From Endotrypanum monterogeii (Eukaryota > Euglenozoa > Kinetoplastea > Trypanosomatida > Trypanosomatidae): a stretch of 64,000 nucleotides of DNA. Made by a program: the position numbers and the translations under genes. The stretch covers positions 403,414 to 467,413 of the forward strand of contig CM007341.1 of assembly GCA_000333855.2 (NCBI GenBank), in the 5' to 3' direction. A model generated the notes under the pieces. It saw only the letters and a program-made list of their open reading frames with translations. It had not been told where the DNA came from and ran no database searches. This document shows, piece by piece, positions 28,588-38,493 of the stretch; within the stretch, counting starts at the first letter, position 1; each line of letters begins with the position of its first letter.

Positions 28588-29934
28588 GGCTCAGCAAAGA
28601 TGGGCCGATCCTTATTCTGGCGGCTGATTTGCCCGGCCAGCTCCTTTTTTTTTTCTTCTTCCTTTTCGTGTGAAGTATTTGCGTCAGAAGCGTGGCTGTG
28701 GCCCATCTACGGGTGTGTGGGTGTGGGGTAAGAAGAGTGTGCACGGGCCATCACGTGGTTGTTATGCAAGAGCCAAGGAAACACAGGTCGGGGAGGGGGC
28801 AAAAAAAAAAAAAGAGAGTTGGTGGAGCGTGTCGATATGCATGAGAAACGTAAAGCAGAAGTGCGAGTATGGTGTGTGAGAGGGGGGGGGGCACACACAT
28901 CCTACACGAGATGAGTGCGCAGCGGGCAAGTCACTCCAGCGGTGCACCAAAGCGCATCCATGACCTCATCTTTTAGTGCGTGCGCCAACTGGAGAAGGGA
29001 GGGGGGGGGGAGAGAGACATACCCCCTCTCCCTTTCCCCGCACTGAACCAGCCTTTGCATTTCTCTCCTATATTTATATATTTCCTGACACCTGGAATCG
29101 ATACAAAACACGGTGTGTGTGTGTGTTTGTGTGTAATGCTTTTGTACATGGCTTAGAAGTAGTGTATTCTGTCCCCGAGTCAGCCTCAAGAGGGACGAGA
29201 CGTTACACAAAATAGAGGAATACAATCACTCAGGATATGAAAGCATCACAACTGCTCGGCATCGTCAGCATCGACCACTCAGAGTCACGAAACAAAACAA
29301 GCAAACAAGTGTGTCTAGGTATTCAGGAGGCGAATCCCCATGAGGAAATAATTCCCCCTTTTTGCAACTTCTTGCCTTCCCACCCAAAAAAAAAAAAAAG
29401 GAGTCAGTCAGCTATACATGTTTTAATCAGGCGAAAGGCGCACACAGATGCACAAGACATTCTCCCATTCCCACATTTTCTTTCTTCACCATAGCCCGCT
29501 GGGGATGTGCGGAGGGCTTGACATGGTGACATGAATATCCGGTGGGCTGTGGGGTGCGGGGGAAAGGGAGCGAGGGCAAAAAGAAATGGCTGGAGGCATA
29601 TAGACCGCTCTCTAACAGAGTGCAAGTGTCAATAGTAATAATAAAAAAAGAAACACACGAATACATATTCGAGTCCTCAAAAATGAAGATTTCAGATAAC
29701 AGGTACAACAAAAGGAAAGCGGCAACGTCATACGTGTCCATACAACAGAAAACACCGCCCCCCCAAAAAAAAACAAATATATATACACACACACCCGCAC
29801 TCACCAATGCGAGTTTCTTCACCTCCGCTCCCCTACAATATACAGATGTCCTCAAACCAGTGCCTAAAGGGCAGCGGGATAGGTGCTGAGGTCGTCGCAC
29901 TTCATGTCCTCTTTTGTGCGACTATTTATTGCAC
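28588..29934 (-). other. Intergenic spacer upstream of the Tau95-like gene
   Basis: No gene is supported. On the - strand a pyrimidine tract at about 28790-28820 precedes an AG near 28710, a plausible splice acceptor for the Tau95-like mRNA. Also present: G10 at about 28882-28890, a short (GT)n near 29113-29122, and A13 at about 29386-29399. The rest is 3' UTR of the IQ-repeat gene. Confidence 0.55.
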
Positions 29935-32900
29935 TCACAAGGAGTTGAATTTACACCGACGCTGGTACTCTCTAAACATAGTTTGGATGATTGTCGCTGC
30001 TTCTTGCCGCGCACGCTTCTGTTGCCGCAGCTGTTGGGCCTGTCGCAGAAGCTTAGCCGCCCGCTGCGCCAGCACACGCCGCCAGAAGCACTGGATCACA
30101 ATCGTGGCGCGGTCCAGCATCTCCAACATAACAGCATGTTCCCGCCTCTTCGCCTCAACAACGGCGCGCCACACTGGCCAACTCCGCCGCACCAGCCAAC
30201 CTCGAACGTGGCACTGTAGCCGCGTCGCCGATGCCTCCCTCAGCTCACTTTTTCGGGAATTGTTGATGTTGAGGTAATGGCGCCAGAAATCTTGCAGAAG
30301 TCGTGCAGCCCACTCGCAGCGGCGCTGCTCTGCGAACGTCTTGATTTGCTGACGGGACTTGTAGCAGCGGTACGCGCGCTGAATTGTTGCTGCCGCGGTG
30401 CGTTTGCGCTCTACTCGGAGAAGGCGTGCTCGGCCAGCGTCGCTCATCTTGTATGTTTTGTGGAGCCAGAAGAGATCCCGCACCACATCAGCTGGATTGG
30501 CTTTCTCCACTAATTCTTGATGGCTCGCAAGCACTCTATCCAGCTCGGCTTTCTTCAGGTGGATTAGCTGCTGCCGCGCCTTGGTGCAGCGGTAGAAGCA
30601 CTGAATAGTTATCGCTGCACGTTGCTGACGCGCCGCTATTACAGCGGCCTTGAGCTTCTCCTCGCGGAGTTGCGCCCGAAGCCCGCGCACGTAGACACGC
30701 TCGTAGTGGCCACGGTAGATGGACTGAATTTTTGCGGCGGCTCTGTGTCGCTTCATGAAGCGGCGCTGCTGTATCTCAGTCAGCTGCCCCACAAGACAGT
30801 CGTGATGGCGTTTAATCGCGAGTGTCTGTGCTTGCCGTGTGCGCAGGAAGCAGGTGAGAAGTGTCACATGTTTCTCCCACTGCATCGCATAGTAGAGCTG
30901 AAGCGCCTCCTCCTCGCGGCGGATAACCCGAAGGCGTTCCAACTCGCGCTTGGCGAGATGCTTGCGCCACCACAAGAGAATCTTCTCCCCGGCGATGCGT
31001 CGTCGATCCACCATAACGCGCATGTGTTCCGCTCGCCGCACCGCCATAATCTGGCGCCAGCGGCACTGCACCACCAGCGCCGCCTCGGCATCACGGGCTC
31101 GTTCTTGGATACGGTGGTTAAGTTCACGGAACAGCCGCCGCTGTGACCGCTGGGTTCGCCAAGCTCGCTGAATGCGCGTGGCAACTTCCGAAAGCGTTCG
31201 CCATACCCCCTTCTCTTCCTCTACTGCAATACGAGTGACGTGCCCGCGCCAGAGCGACTGGATCATGATCGCAGCTTCCTCCTGGCGCAGTCGACGCATC
31301 TTCTTCAGGTGTTTCTCACGGTAGTATGCGTCCATCTCCTTGGCTCGCTGATGATAGAGGAAGCCACGTACCACCCGTTGGATTCGACTGGCCGCTGCAC
31401 TCTCCAGACGAAGCTGCCGGGCGGCCCTCAACTCGGCAAGTTGCATCCGCGCTCTGTAGACGCGGTACGCGCGTGCGATAATGTCCGCAGCGGCTACCTC
31501 GCGGCGCATGCGCTCGACTCTATCTCGTGCCGCCGCACACCGCCACGCTCTCTGTAGCACGAGCACCGCACGTGTGCGCCGTGCGTCTTCACGTTCCTTC
31601 GCAGCGACCCAGTACGCTGCACGCTGCGTCAGAGCCATCTCACAGCGTGCTTCAAATCCACGTCCCACCCGCTGCCACACCCGCGCTGCGCTGTCCCTAC
31701 GCTGAAAGGTCTTGCGAACACTACCCACGAGTTGATCGCTGAGGTACGCTGAGCAACACGCCTGCATCACAAGGATGGCGCGCGCCTGCAGTCTGTTTAG
31801 CTGCTGCTGACGCAGAAGCTCTGCGTGGTAGGCGGCAAGCTCCCTAGCCTTTTCGGCTTGCCAGCATTTACGTATCCACGACTGCACACGCGACGCGGCG
31901 CGGATGCGCCGTTGCTCCACCCTGTAGAGGAGAAACGCACGCCGCAAGCACCTCATACGGTACCAGCGTTGAATGCGAATTGCCTGACGGACACGGCAGT
32001 CGTGCTCCGCCTGCAGACGCGCGCGGCGGATATTGGCAACGTAGCAGCGCCAGAGGCACTGTATCTGGGTTGCCGCCTGATGCAGTCGCCTCTCCCGCAT
32101 CGCGAAGAGAGCCTGCAAGGCACGCTTCTGACCGTAGTAGCCGGAGCATATGGCACGGCAGGCGCTCTGGATCACCGCGAGTTTCCTTTGCATCGCAGCC
32201 GAGCGCACTTCCTGGTCACGGCGGTAAACGCGATAGTACGCATACCATGCCCGTGTGAGGTAGCCGCGTATGATGGCTTGGATCTTGATAGTGGCCCGAA
32301 GGCGCTGCTGTCGTGTCTGGTAATTGTCAAGCTCAGTTCGCTTCGTGCGATACCCTACGTATGCACGCTGAATAGTGCGGGCTGCAACTTTTTCGCGGAA
32401 CCTCCGCTGCTCGTCTTCCCGTCGGTACATTTCTGCTCTCGCGAGGAGAAAGGCAGCACGTCGCTCGCAGAAAGCACGGTATCCACGCTGGATGGTGCGG
32501 GCTGCGTAGTAGTGCCGCGCCTTTCTCGCACGGTACTCGCGGCGAATCTGAAGCCGCCGCAAAAACTGGCGCGTCCGCGCCTGCAAGATGCGACAGGCGG
32601 CCTCTTGCCGCGCCAACTCTTCGGCTTGCCGGCGTGCGCGTTCTTCCGCCTCAAGCGCACGCTGCACGCGTATACGAACGAGAAAGCGTCGTACCACGAC
32701 CTGGATTTTCGTGGCAGCGGTAATGATCGTGGATACCCACGTGCGCGCCAGCACGCCACGCCAAATACGCTGGATCTCGACAGCGGCACGACGGCAACGC
32801 GCAACCTCGCTTTTCTCCTTGTCGCTGATTAGCTGGGTGAAGACCCTTTCAGCCAGCGCCGCATCCACTTCTGCCATCTCTAGCTGCTGTCGCCGCGATC

Positions 32901-35214
32901 CGTTTTTACGACGCTTCGAGTCTTTTTTTTTCGAGTTCGGCATCGTCCGCTCGCGGTCATCGAGTGCGGCTTGCAACCTATTGTTGAATGACGGCCGTGC
33001 CGCAGGCTTAGCATTGGCAGACAATGCGGCAAGGTTACCCAGGGAGGCGCGGAGGCTGGTGCTACCCGGCAGACTCAGAGACTGCGAGCCAGCCGATTTA
33101 GCGCTGTGGTCTGTGGAGCCGTGTTTCTCCGAAGCGGTCAGAGTGTTACTGCCACGGTGTCCGATCCTCAGGAGTTCAGAGTTGCTCTGATTATTGATGT
33201 TCAGTGTCGGCGGGACAGGGCCGCCGGGGGGTTGAAAGGGCAGGCTTGGCCGCTGCATTGTCGGTAGAGCTGGCGGAGCGGTTGCCGCTAGATCGAAGCT
33301 GCTTCCTTCCCTGACGCCAACACTCAGTGGCTCGAGCACTGCGGGAAATGATTGCGGAGCTGTCGCCATGAAGGGCGAGGTCCACTCGTTTTGCCGGATA
33401 CCGACAAGTGAGGACACTGGCTGTGGTCGCAAAGCGGTGAGGGTATCCGGGGCTGACGTATCCAGTGGAGATAGTCGCCTGGGCCCTGGCAGCGGTGGTG
33501 GCTGCCCATCATGAGCGGCAGGTTCGCTGGGCTGCATTCCGTCCGCTGTCGGCGATGCAGTCGGCATCACGCCACACGCGAAGGGGTTCATTGGTGGTGG
33601 TAAGCGTCGGGCTGCTGATGCATCGACACTGTTTCGATTGGCAGCGTTAGTCGTTGGTTTCACAAGCGAGGAGCCACTCAGTGACGATGCATGATGGATA
33701 TCGTTCACTGCTCCTCTGGATATGCCACCCCGCATGTCTGTCATGTCATTCTGCACGGAGGCATTTGATTGCTCCTCCTCCTCCTCCTCGTCCGCCAAAA
33801 TAGCGGACTTGTCCGGATGCCTGAGTGCCTGCATCACCTGCTCAATTGTGCGGCAGGATCTTGGCGCAAGTCGGTAGCGATGACAAACCTTAATGGCTTC
33901 CTGGAAGGCCCACCTCTGCGCTTCGGTGCTGCCCCCTCCAGCGTTGCGCCGCTCCAGAGACGCACCGAGGTTGTAATACGCGACGACGATCATCGTGGCA
34001 ATGCTTTTTTGTGCAGTCTTGGTTTCTTTCTGGAGCTGCTGGAAGTGCCGATCATGCACGCCTTCAGTGGTCTCCATCGTGAGCCCGCTGGTACAGACCA
34101 GGAGTCCCTGCTGAAGAAGCGGAATGACTCGTTCACAGACCTGTGCTGCTTCCGCGTGCTGCCCCAGATCGTTCAGCACCGTGCACAGGTTCAAGTAGGT
34201 GGAGGCATTTTGTGTTGTACCGCTGCTGTGGGAACGTATGTTGCTTCGTTTTGATTTTTCAATAGATTCGGCAACGGCATCGCCGTGTACTCGACGACTT
34301 TCGTCTAGCTGCGCCTGCGTTTGTATCGACATGCGTAGAAATATCACAGCCGCACGGAGTCGCCCACGCCGTTGCTCTAGACAGCCAAGGTGGTTCAGTG
34401 TAACCGCCCGGAGGGATAGACGCAGTTGCTGATCGTGAGGGGTGGGACGGAAGCAGGCCCGAAACGCCGACGCTGTAGCCTCTGTGACCTGCCTCATCTT
34501 ATCGTGGGTGTTCTCCAACTCGTCAACTTCCGTTGCATCAGCGTTTGCCGATCCCGCTCGAGGCTCAACCTGCGGTGCAGAGAACCGCAAGACCTTGCGC
34601 CACCACCACTGCCCTGAGACAGCGCCGGCACCATTTTTGGCGATGCCTGCTGGGGTATCTGTTGGCGCGTTACTCTGCTGCGCATCCTCGTCTCCGTCTG
34701 TAAGGAACATAGCACGATTGAGGAAGAAAGCGGTGCTATCGTATTGGGCATTGTGTAGAGTTTCAACCGCGTAGCTGTTGCAGCGTAGCACCACGTCTTG
34801 CGCCTGCACACAAAGGCTCATGGGCAGAGCCACGCTTCCATCGTCTGTTAGCGGCACATAGTCGTCGTCCACTAAACTATTGTTGGGGGCACCACGCCAA
34901 ACTTTTGCAATGAGGCACCGGTGGCTCTGTCCTTCCAAGTAGCGTCGTCTATCTTCCAATGTTTTGCTTACGGCAGATGCGTTCGCCTGCCGTAGAAGCA
35001 GCAACGATTCCATACTCTTGATGCACTCCGCGTAATTGCCCTGCTCCTCGAACGTATTTGCCATCCGTTGCAGGAAGCACAAGGAAGAGAGGAGGTCATT
35101 GTCTTCACTGGAGTTACTTGGAAGGATTTGCTTCCGTGTCCCAAGCCTTTTCTTCCACCGAGACACGGCGTGCGCGTTATACTTGACGCCGGAACTGACG
35201 ACTGCGGCTTGCAT
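29935..35214 (-). CDS. Large TPR and multi-IQ-motif protein (1759 aa)
   Basis: Probable calmodulin-family-binding cytoskeletal scaffold. Residues about 30-460 contain helical hairpins of TPR character (e.g. LNHLGCLEQRRGRLRAAVIF, then LCTVLNDLGQHAEAAQVCERV). Residues about 470-770 are Ser/Pro/Asn-rich and disordered, followed by a basic patch KKKDSKRRKNGSRRQQ. From about residue 815 to the very end there are roughly 25 IQ-type units (IQRIWRG, IQRGYRAF, IQCLWRCY, IQSLWRGH, IQCFYRC, IQRAYRCY, IQCFWRR, and so on), spaced mostly 20-45 residues. The IQ density recalls ASPM-type proteins, but no calponin-homology domain is seen. The ATG begins MQAAVVSSG. Localisation to flagellum, basal body or spindle is a guess. 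Confidence 0.9.
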   Translation of the reverse strand: MQAAVVSSGVKYNAHAVSRWKKRLGTRKQILPSNSSEDNDLLSSLCFLQRMANTFEEQGNYAECIKSMESLLLLRQANASAVSKTLEDRRRYLEGQSHRCLIAKVWRGAPNNSLVDDDYVPLTDDGSVALPMSLCVQAQDVVLRCNSYAVETLHNAQYDSTAFFLNRAMFLTDGDEDAQQSNAPTDTPAGIAKNGAGAVSGQWWWRKVLRFSAPQVEPRAGSANADATEVDELENTHDKMRQVTEATASAFRACFRPTPHDQQLRLSLRAVTLNHLGCLEQRRGRLRAAVIFLRMSIQTQAQLDESRRVHGDAVAESIEKSKRSNIRSHSSGTTQNASTYLNLCTVLNDLGQHAEAAQVCERVIPLLQQGLLVCTSGLTMETTEGVHDRHFQQLQKETKTAQKSIATMIVVAYYNLGASLERRNAGGGSTEAQRWAFQEAIKVCHRYRLAPRSCRTIEQVMQALRHPDKSAILADEEEEEEQSNASVQNDMTDMRGGISRGAVNDIHHASSLSGSSLVKPTTNAANRNSVDASAARRLPPPMNPFACGVMPTASPTADGMQPSEPAAHDGQPPPLPGPRRLSPLDTSAPDTLTALRPQPVSSLVGIRQNEWTSPFMATAPQSFPAVLEPLSVGVREGSSFDLAATAPPALPTMQRPSLPFQPPGGPVPPTLNINNQSNSELLRIGHRGSNTLTASEKHGSTDHSAKSAGSQSLSLPGSTSLRASLGNLAALSANAKPAARPSFNNRLQAALDDRERTMPNSKKKDSKRRKNGSRRQQLEMAEVDAALAERVFTQLISDKEKSEVARCRRAAVEIQRIWRGVLARTWVSTIITAATKIQVVVRRFLVRIRVQRALEAEERARRQAEELARQEAACRILQARTRQFLRRLQIRREYRARKARHYYAARTIQRGYRAFCERRAAFLLARAEMYRREDEQRRFREKVAARTIQRAYVGYRTKRTELDNYQTRQQRLRATIKIQAIIRGYLTRAWYAYYRVYRRDQEVRSAAMQRKLAVIQSACRAICSGYYGQKRALQALFAMRERRLHQAATQIQCLWRCYVANIRRARLQAEHDCRVRQAIRIQRWYRMRCLRRAFLLYRVEQRRIRAASRVQSWIRKCWQAEKARELAAYHAELLRQQQLNRLQARAILVMQACCSAYLSDQLVGSVRKTFQRRDSAARVWQRVGRGFEARCEMALTQRAAYWVAAKEREDARRTRAVLVLQRAWRCAAARDRVERMRREVAAADIIARAYRVYRARMQLAELRAARQLRLESAAASRIQRVVRGFLYHQRAKEMDAYYREKHLKKMRRLRQEEAAIMIQSLWRGHVTRIAVEEEKGVWRTLSEVATRIQRAWRTQRSQRRLFRELNHRIQERARDAEAALVVQCRWRQIMAVRRAEHMRVMVDRRRIAGEKILLWWRKHLAKRELERLRVIRREEEALQLYYAMQWEKHVTLLTCFLRTRQAQTLAIKRHHDCLVGQLTEIQQRRFMKRHRAAAKIQSIYRGHYERVYVRGLRAQLREEKLKAAVIAARQQRAAITIQCFYRCTKARQQLIHLKKAELDRVLASHQELVEKANPADVVRDLFWLHKTYKMSDAGRARLLRVERKRTAAATIQRAYRCYKSRQQIKTFAEQRRCEWAARLLQDFWRHYLNINNSRKSELREASATRLQCHVRGWLVRRSWPVWRAVVEAKRREHAVMLEMLDRATIVIQCFWRRVLAQRAAKLLRQAQQLRQQKRARQEAATIIQTMFREYQRRCKFNSL

Positions 35215-36007
35215 TATGTGAGATCTCCGCGTCTTTGTGATGAGTGATCGAGCGGATATCTCACCGTGGCCTCAATCCTTTACCCCTTCTTTCTCTAAGT
35301 TGTCTCTACTGTCCAGAGACGGACACTTAAAAAATTCTTCCCCTTTTCGGGCACGCACACACGCATACACACCCCTGTCCTTAATTCTCTTTCATACGAG
35401 AGATGTGAAGCGAGTGTGATATTTTTTATCAAGCACCAAACACACACACACACACACACACACACGAGGACAGTATAAAAAGGATAGAGAACTGTGTCGT
35501 GTGTCTGGTGTGGTGAAGGTACAGATGTTAACAATATGAGAGAGCGAGACAGGGTGGATATAACGCAGAAGGATACAGTAAGAAGTGCATATTGAGCGTG
35601 AAAGAAGAGGGGCGTACATGTGACGACACGGAGGAATCATCGCAAGGAGACATATGCCCCCCCCCCACCCACACACACAGGAGTACACGCACGTGTACAA
35701 CGACATGAAGGAGGTGAAGTGGTGCAGACGAAAGATAAGGATCCGTGCACCGACCCAAGCTTTTTTCCCCGTTCGGTTTTGTTTGCCTGTTAATTTCAGT
35801 GTTTCTTTCTTTGCTCATGGTGGTTAGGCGTGTGTTCACCACGCACCCCACCCCGTGCAGTCTGCAGTGGGCGGCGTTCCATGGGCGGACCTTATTATAC
35901 ATATACATATATATATATATATATATATAAGTATATATCTGGATAGGTATATTTTCTCCCCCTTTTGGGAATCATGTTCGCATAACCTCGTCCGATCTGT
36001 CACTGAT
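35215..36007 (-). other. Intergenic spacer between WD40 gene and IQ-repeat gene
   Basis: Holds a (CA)n run at about 35439-35465, C9 with (CA)n near 35656-35680, and (TA)n at about 35897-35928. No ORF is supported. Confidence 0.55.
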
Positions 36008-37885
36008 TCACTTCCTTTTCTTGAGCAGCTCCATCTCATCTTCGCTGCTCTCCTCCTCCTCCTCCTCCTCCTCCTCCTCTCCCATCTCCTTGGAGTGGCT
36101 TCCGTTTGCGAGGGCAACAGTAGCTGTGTTCTTTGGTGGGCCCTTCGGGGGCAGCGGCTTCTTGCGCAGCGCCAGCATTTCATCGTCGCTGTCGTCGCTG
36201 TTGGATTTCTCCTTCGTGTTTGAGGGCAATCCGATGGACGAGTCCAGGAGAGAGAAACGCATGTTTTTCAGAGTGCCCTGCGCTGAGACCACCATGTCGT
36301 TTTCAGTCACCGGAACCCTCGAGATATCTACACCTGTCCCTGCTTCTGCTAGCTCATCCGCCATGCCAACATCGTAGAGCAACCAGTTCTTGCTGTGCCC
36401 AACAACCATAATAGACGTGGACATAGCGAAGCAGGTGGATACCGGGGGAAGCTGTGGTCGGCACTGCGCGTAGAGGGGGATTCCAGAATCCACGGTGCGG
36501 GCACACACTCCTGTGTCAGCGTCCCAGATGCGCAGAGTGTGATCCAGAGAAGTGGTCACCAAGCCGATAGGCAGCACTTGGCTCAGAGCGCCAGGCCCAC
36601 CAGCACTGAGGGGGTTCGTGTAAAAGCTCAACGAGGTCACAGTATCATCGTGGCCAATGAGCTGAAATGGCGCAGCGCCGTCACCGGCGTCGTTGTGGGA
36701 CCCCAGCCCCGCCTTGGTTAGTTTGCGGGCGTCATAGATGTGAACAACGGCATCGCCACCGCCTGACGCGATGCGCACTCCACAGGGAGACCATGCCACG
36801 CAGGACGCCGCTCGCAGGTGTCCGCCGATGCGGCCGCCAGTGTGAAAGGCAAGTTGGCCGCTGCGTGTGTCCCAGGCCACAAGCCGACCGCCCGCATCGC
36901 TCGTTGTCAGCAGCGAGCCGTCGGGGTGAAAATTGACCCCGAGCGTGGCACCCGCCGTCTCGTAGCTGTCCTGTGTGTAGAGGCGGGTGAGCGGGGGGGT
37001 GTCTCCGACGGTGTTGGTTGTGGCGGACGACGACGACATGCCCTCGAGCACAGCCCGAGCGTCCCATACGTGCACGCCCCCCCTGGTGTGTGTTGCGGCC
37101 AGAAGGCCACCTGTGGGGTCCAGAGCGAGCTGCTGTAGGCCCCCTGTGTCGACGCTCGAGTTGCTGTCCGCTGATTCATCAGATGTGATGGACGCTGTTG
37201 TCAGGGGCTGAAGCAGCGAGCTCGAGTCCTTGTCCTGCACGCCGCTGTCACTGTTATCGCGATCCGATATGACCCGCCAAACACGCACAACGCGTTGGAA
37301 CATGCTGGCCGTGAACACGAATGACGTGGCTGAGGTTGTGTCTGCGCTAACCTGCAGCTTTGGGTGAACCGCAATCGACTTGACCCGTCCCCAACCTTGT
37401 AAGTCGGCGTAGGTGGACTGACTGCTCAGGGGGGTGCAGTTATTTGCATCCCACAGCGTGAGAAGTCCATCTACAGACCCCGTCAGCACGCGCGCAGACA
37501 AAGCCTTAGATACCTGGTCATCATCTGTGAGGGTAGTTGGCAGGGCAGGTAGGGCTGCACAGCAGTGGAACGGTAGACAAATCGCTCCGGCAACACCGTT
37601 TGCACCACCACCGGCTCCGTGGACTTTGACGTTGCGCACGGCCTTGACGAGGTGCAGGCGGAGGAGGGACTCCTGCATAGCCGTCGCGTGCTCGCGCAGG
37701 AGCACGGCATGCGGCACCGCATAGAGGTTCTTGAGCTTTCTCACTCGCTCCTTAGCGCGCTGCGTCGTCTGGGGCATCATATGTTGCACCCGCACATCGA
37801 TAAGTTCACTGGAGGCCGGTGTATGCGAGTTTTTGAGACGCGGTGACGGGGCCACACGCACGTAGGTGCTCTGAGAAGAGGCCAT
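36008..37885 (-). CDS. WD40-repeat protein, candidate U4/U6 snRNP protein PRP4
   Basis: Seven WD40-type blades span residues about 105-545 (ending in LLTLWDAN, VVRVWRV, GVHVWDAR, RLVAWDTR, VVHIYDAR, TLRIWDAD and NWLLYDV), enough for one propeller. Ahead of it, residues 48-77 (VRKLKNLYAVPHAVLLREH, then ESLLRL) fit the short SFM splicing-factor motif of PRP4/PRP18: a leading V-R/K, a Leu pair, an invariant Pro, Leu-Leu, Glu, and a basic helix end. The C-terminus is acidic and then basic (Glu-rich, ending KKRK). From memory, T. brucei PRP4 lies close to CRK1 in the syntenic region, which fits. PRP4 belongs to the U4/U6.U5 tri-snRNP, needed here mainly for trans-splicing. Another nuclear WD40 protein remains possible. 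Confidence 0.65.
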   Translation of the reverse strand: MASSQSTYVRVAPSPRLKNSHTPASSELIDVRVQHMMPQTTQRAKERVRKLKNLYAVPHAVLLREHATAMQESLLRLHLVKAVRNVKVHGAGGGANGVAGAICLPFHCCAALPALPTTLTDDDQVSKALSARVLTGSVDGLLTLWDANNCTPLSSQSTYADLQGWGRVKSIAVHPKLQVSADTTSATSFVFTASMFQRVVRVWRVISDRDNSDSGVQDKDSSSLLQPLTTASITSDESADSNSSVDTGGLQQLALDPTGGLLAATHTRGGVHVWDARAVLEGMSSSSATTNTVGDTPPLTRLYTQDSYETAGATLGVNFHPDGSLLTTSDAGGRLVAWDTRSGQLAFHTGGRIGGHLRAASCVAWSPCGVRIASGGGDAVVHIYDARKLTKAGLGSHNDAGDGAAPFQLIGHDDTVTSLSFYTNPLSAGGPGALSQVLPIGLVTTSLDHTLRIWDADTGVCARTVDSGIPLYAQCRPQLPPVSTCFAMSTSIMVVGHSKNWLLYDVGMADELAEAGTGVDISRVPVTENDMVVSAQGTLKNMRFSLLDSSIGLPSNTKEKSNSDDSDDEMLALRKKPLPPKGPPKNTATVALANGSHSKEMGEEEEEEEEEESSEDEMELLKKRK

Positions 37886-38493
37886 GTCAGGGGGGGGGGC
37901 GGGTCTAAGGGTGTGCTTGTGTGTCTGTCTTTTCCTCTATATTCCAGGGGTGTGGTTACGGGGGTGCGAGGGTCAAAGACATTACAAAGAAAGAAAGCGA
38001 AGAACAAAAAAAAATAGAGGGGATGGGAGGGGGGGAGGGCGTATAAAGGTGAGGCTAAGAAGTGAATGGCTTGCGATGCGTCTCCATTGACCAGCTGCAA
38101 TGTCGTGCACGCATGTGGGTCAATCCGTCCAGTGTTCTTGAAGGGTGTGGAGGTGGATGTCTCTGCGCCTGGTGCTACCGATCTGTGAAGCAAGCACCCC
38201 GCGCCCGGCTCATCTACCCTTTTTTTTTCCGTATGTGCTCGAAGAATTTCAGCTGGCAGCAACAGTCAAGAATTGTCGCGTCGAAGGACATGAGAAGCTT
38301 GAGAGATATGGGAAGCAAAAAAAACAACAACAACAACAACAACAACAAATGACGGGTCCCATTTACCGGTGTGTATTTGTGTGTCTGTGAGGGAGGGTGG
38401 GCTGCGGGGTGAGCGTAATGACTGTGTGTGACGACACACTTTCTCGCTTTCCCGAGGAAGGGGAAAAAAAGAAAAGAAAAAAAAGAGGTCCCT
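37886..38493 (-). other. Intergenic spacer upstream of the WD40 gene
   Basis: On the - strand a strong pyrimidine tract at about 37985-38040 precedes the WD40 gene and could drive trans-splicing. An (ACA)n trinucleotide run lies at about 38322-38347. No gene is seen. Confidence 0.55.

Noticed and set aside
31825..32832. 335-aa + strand ORF
   Set aside because: Lies wholly antisense to the IQ-repeat gene and its composition is the complement of Arg/Gln/Ala-rich codons; the - strand frame is clearly the real one.
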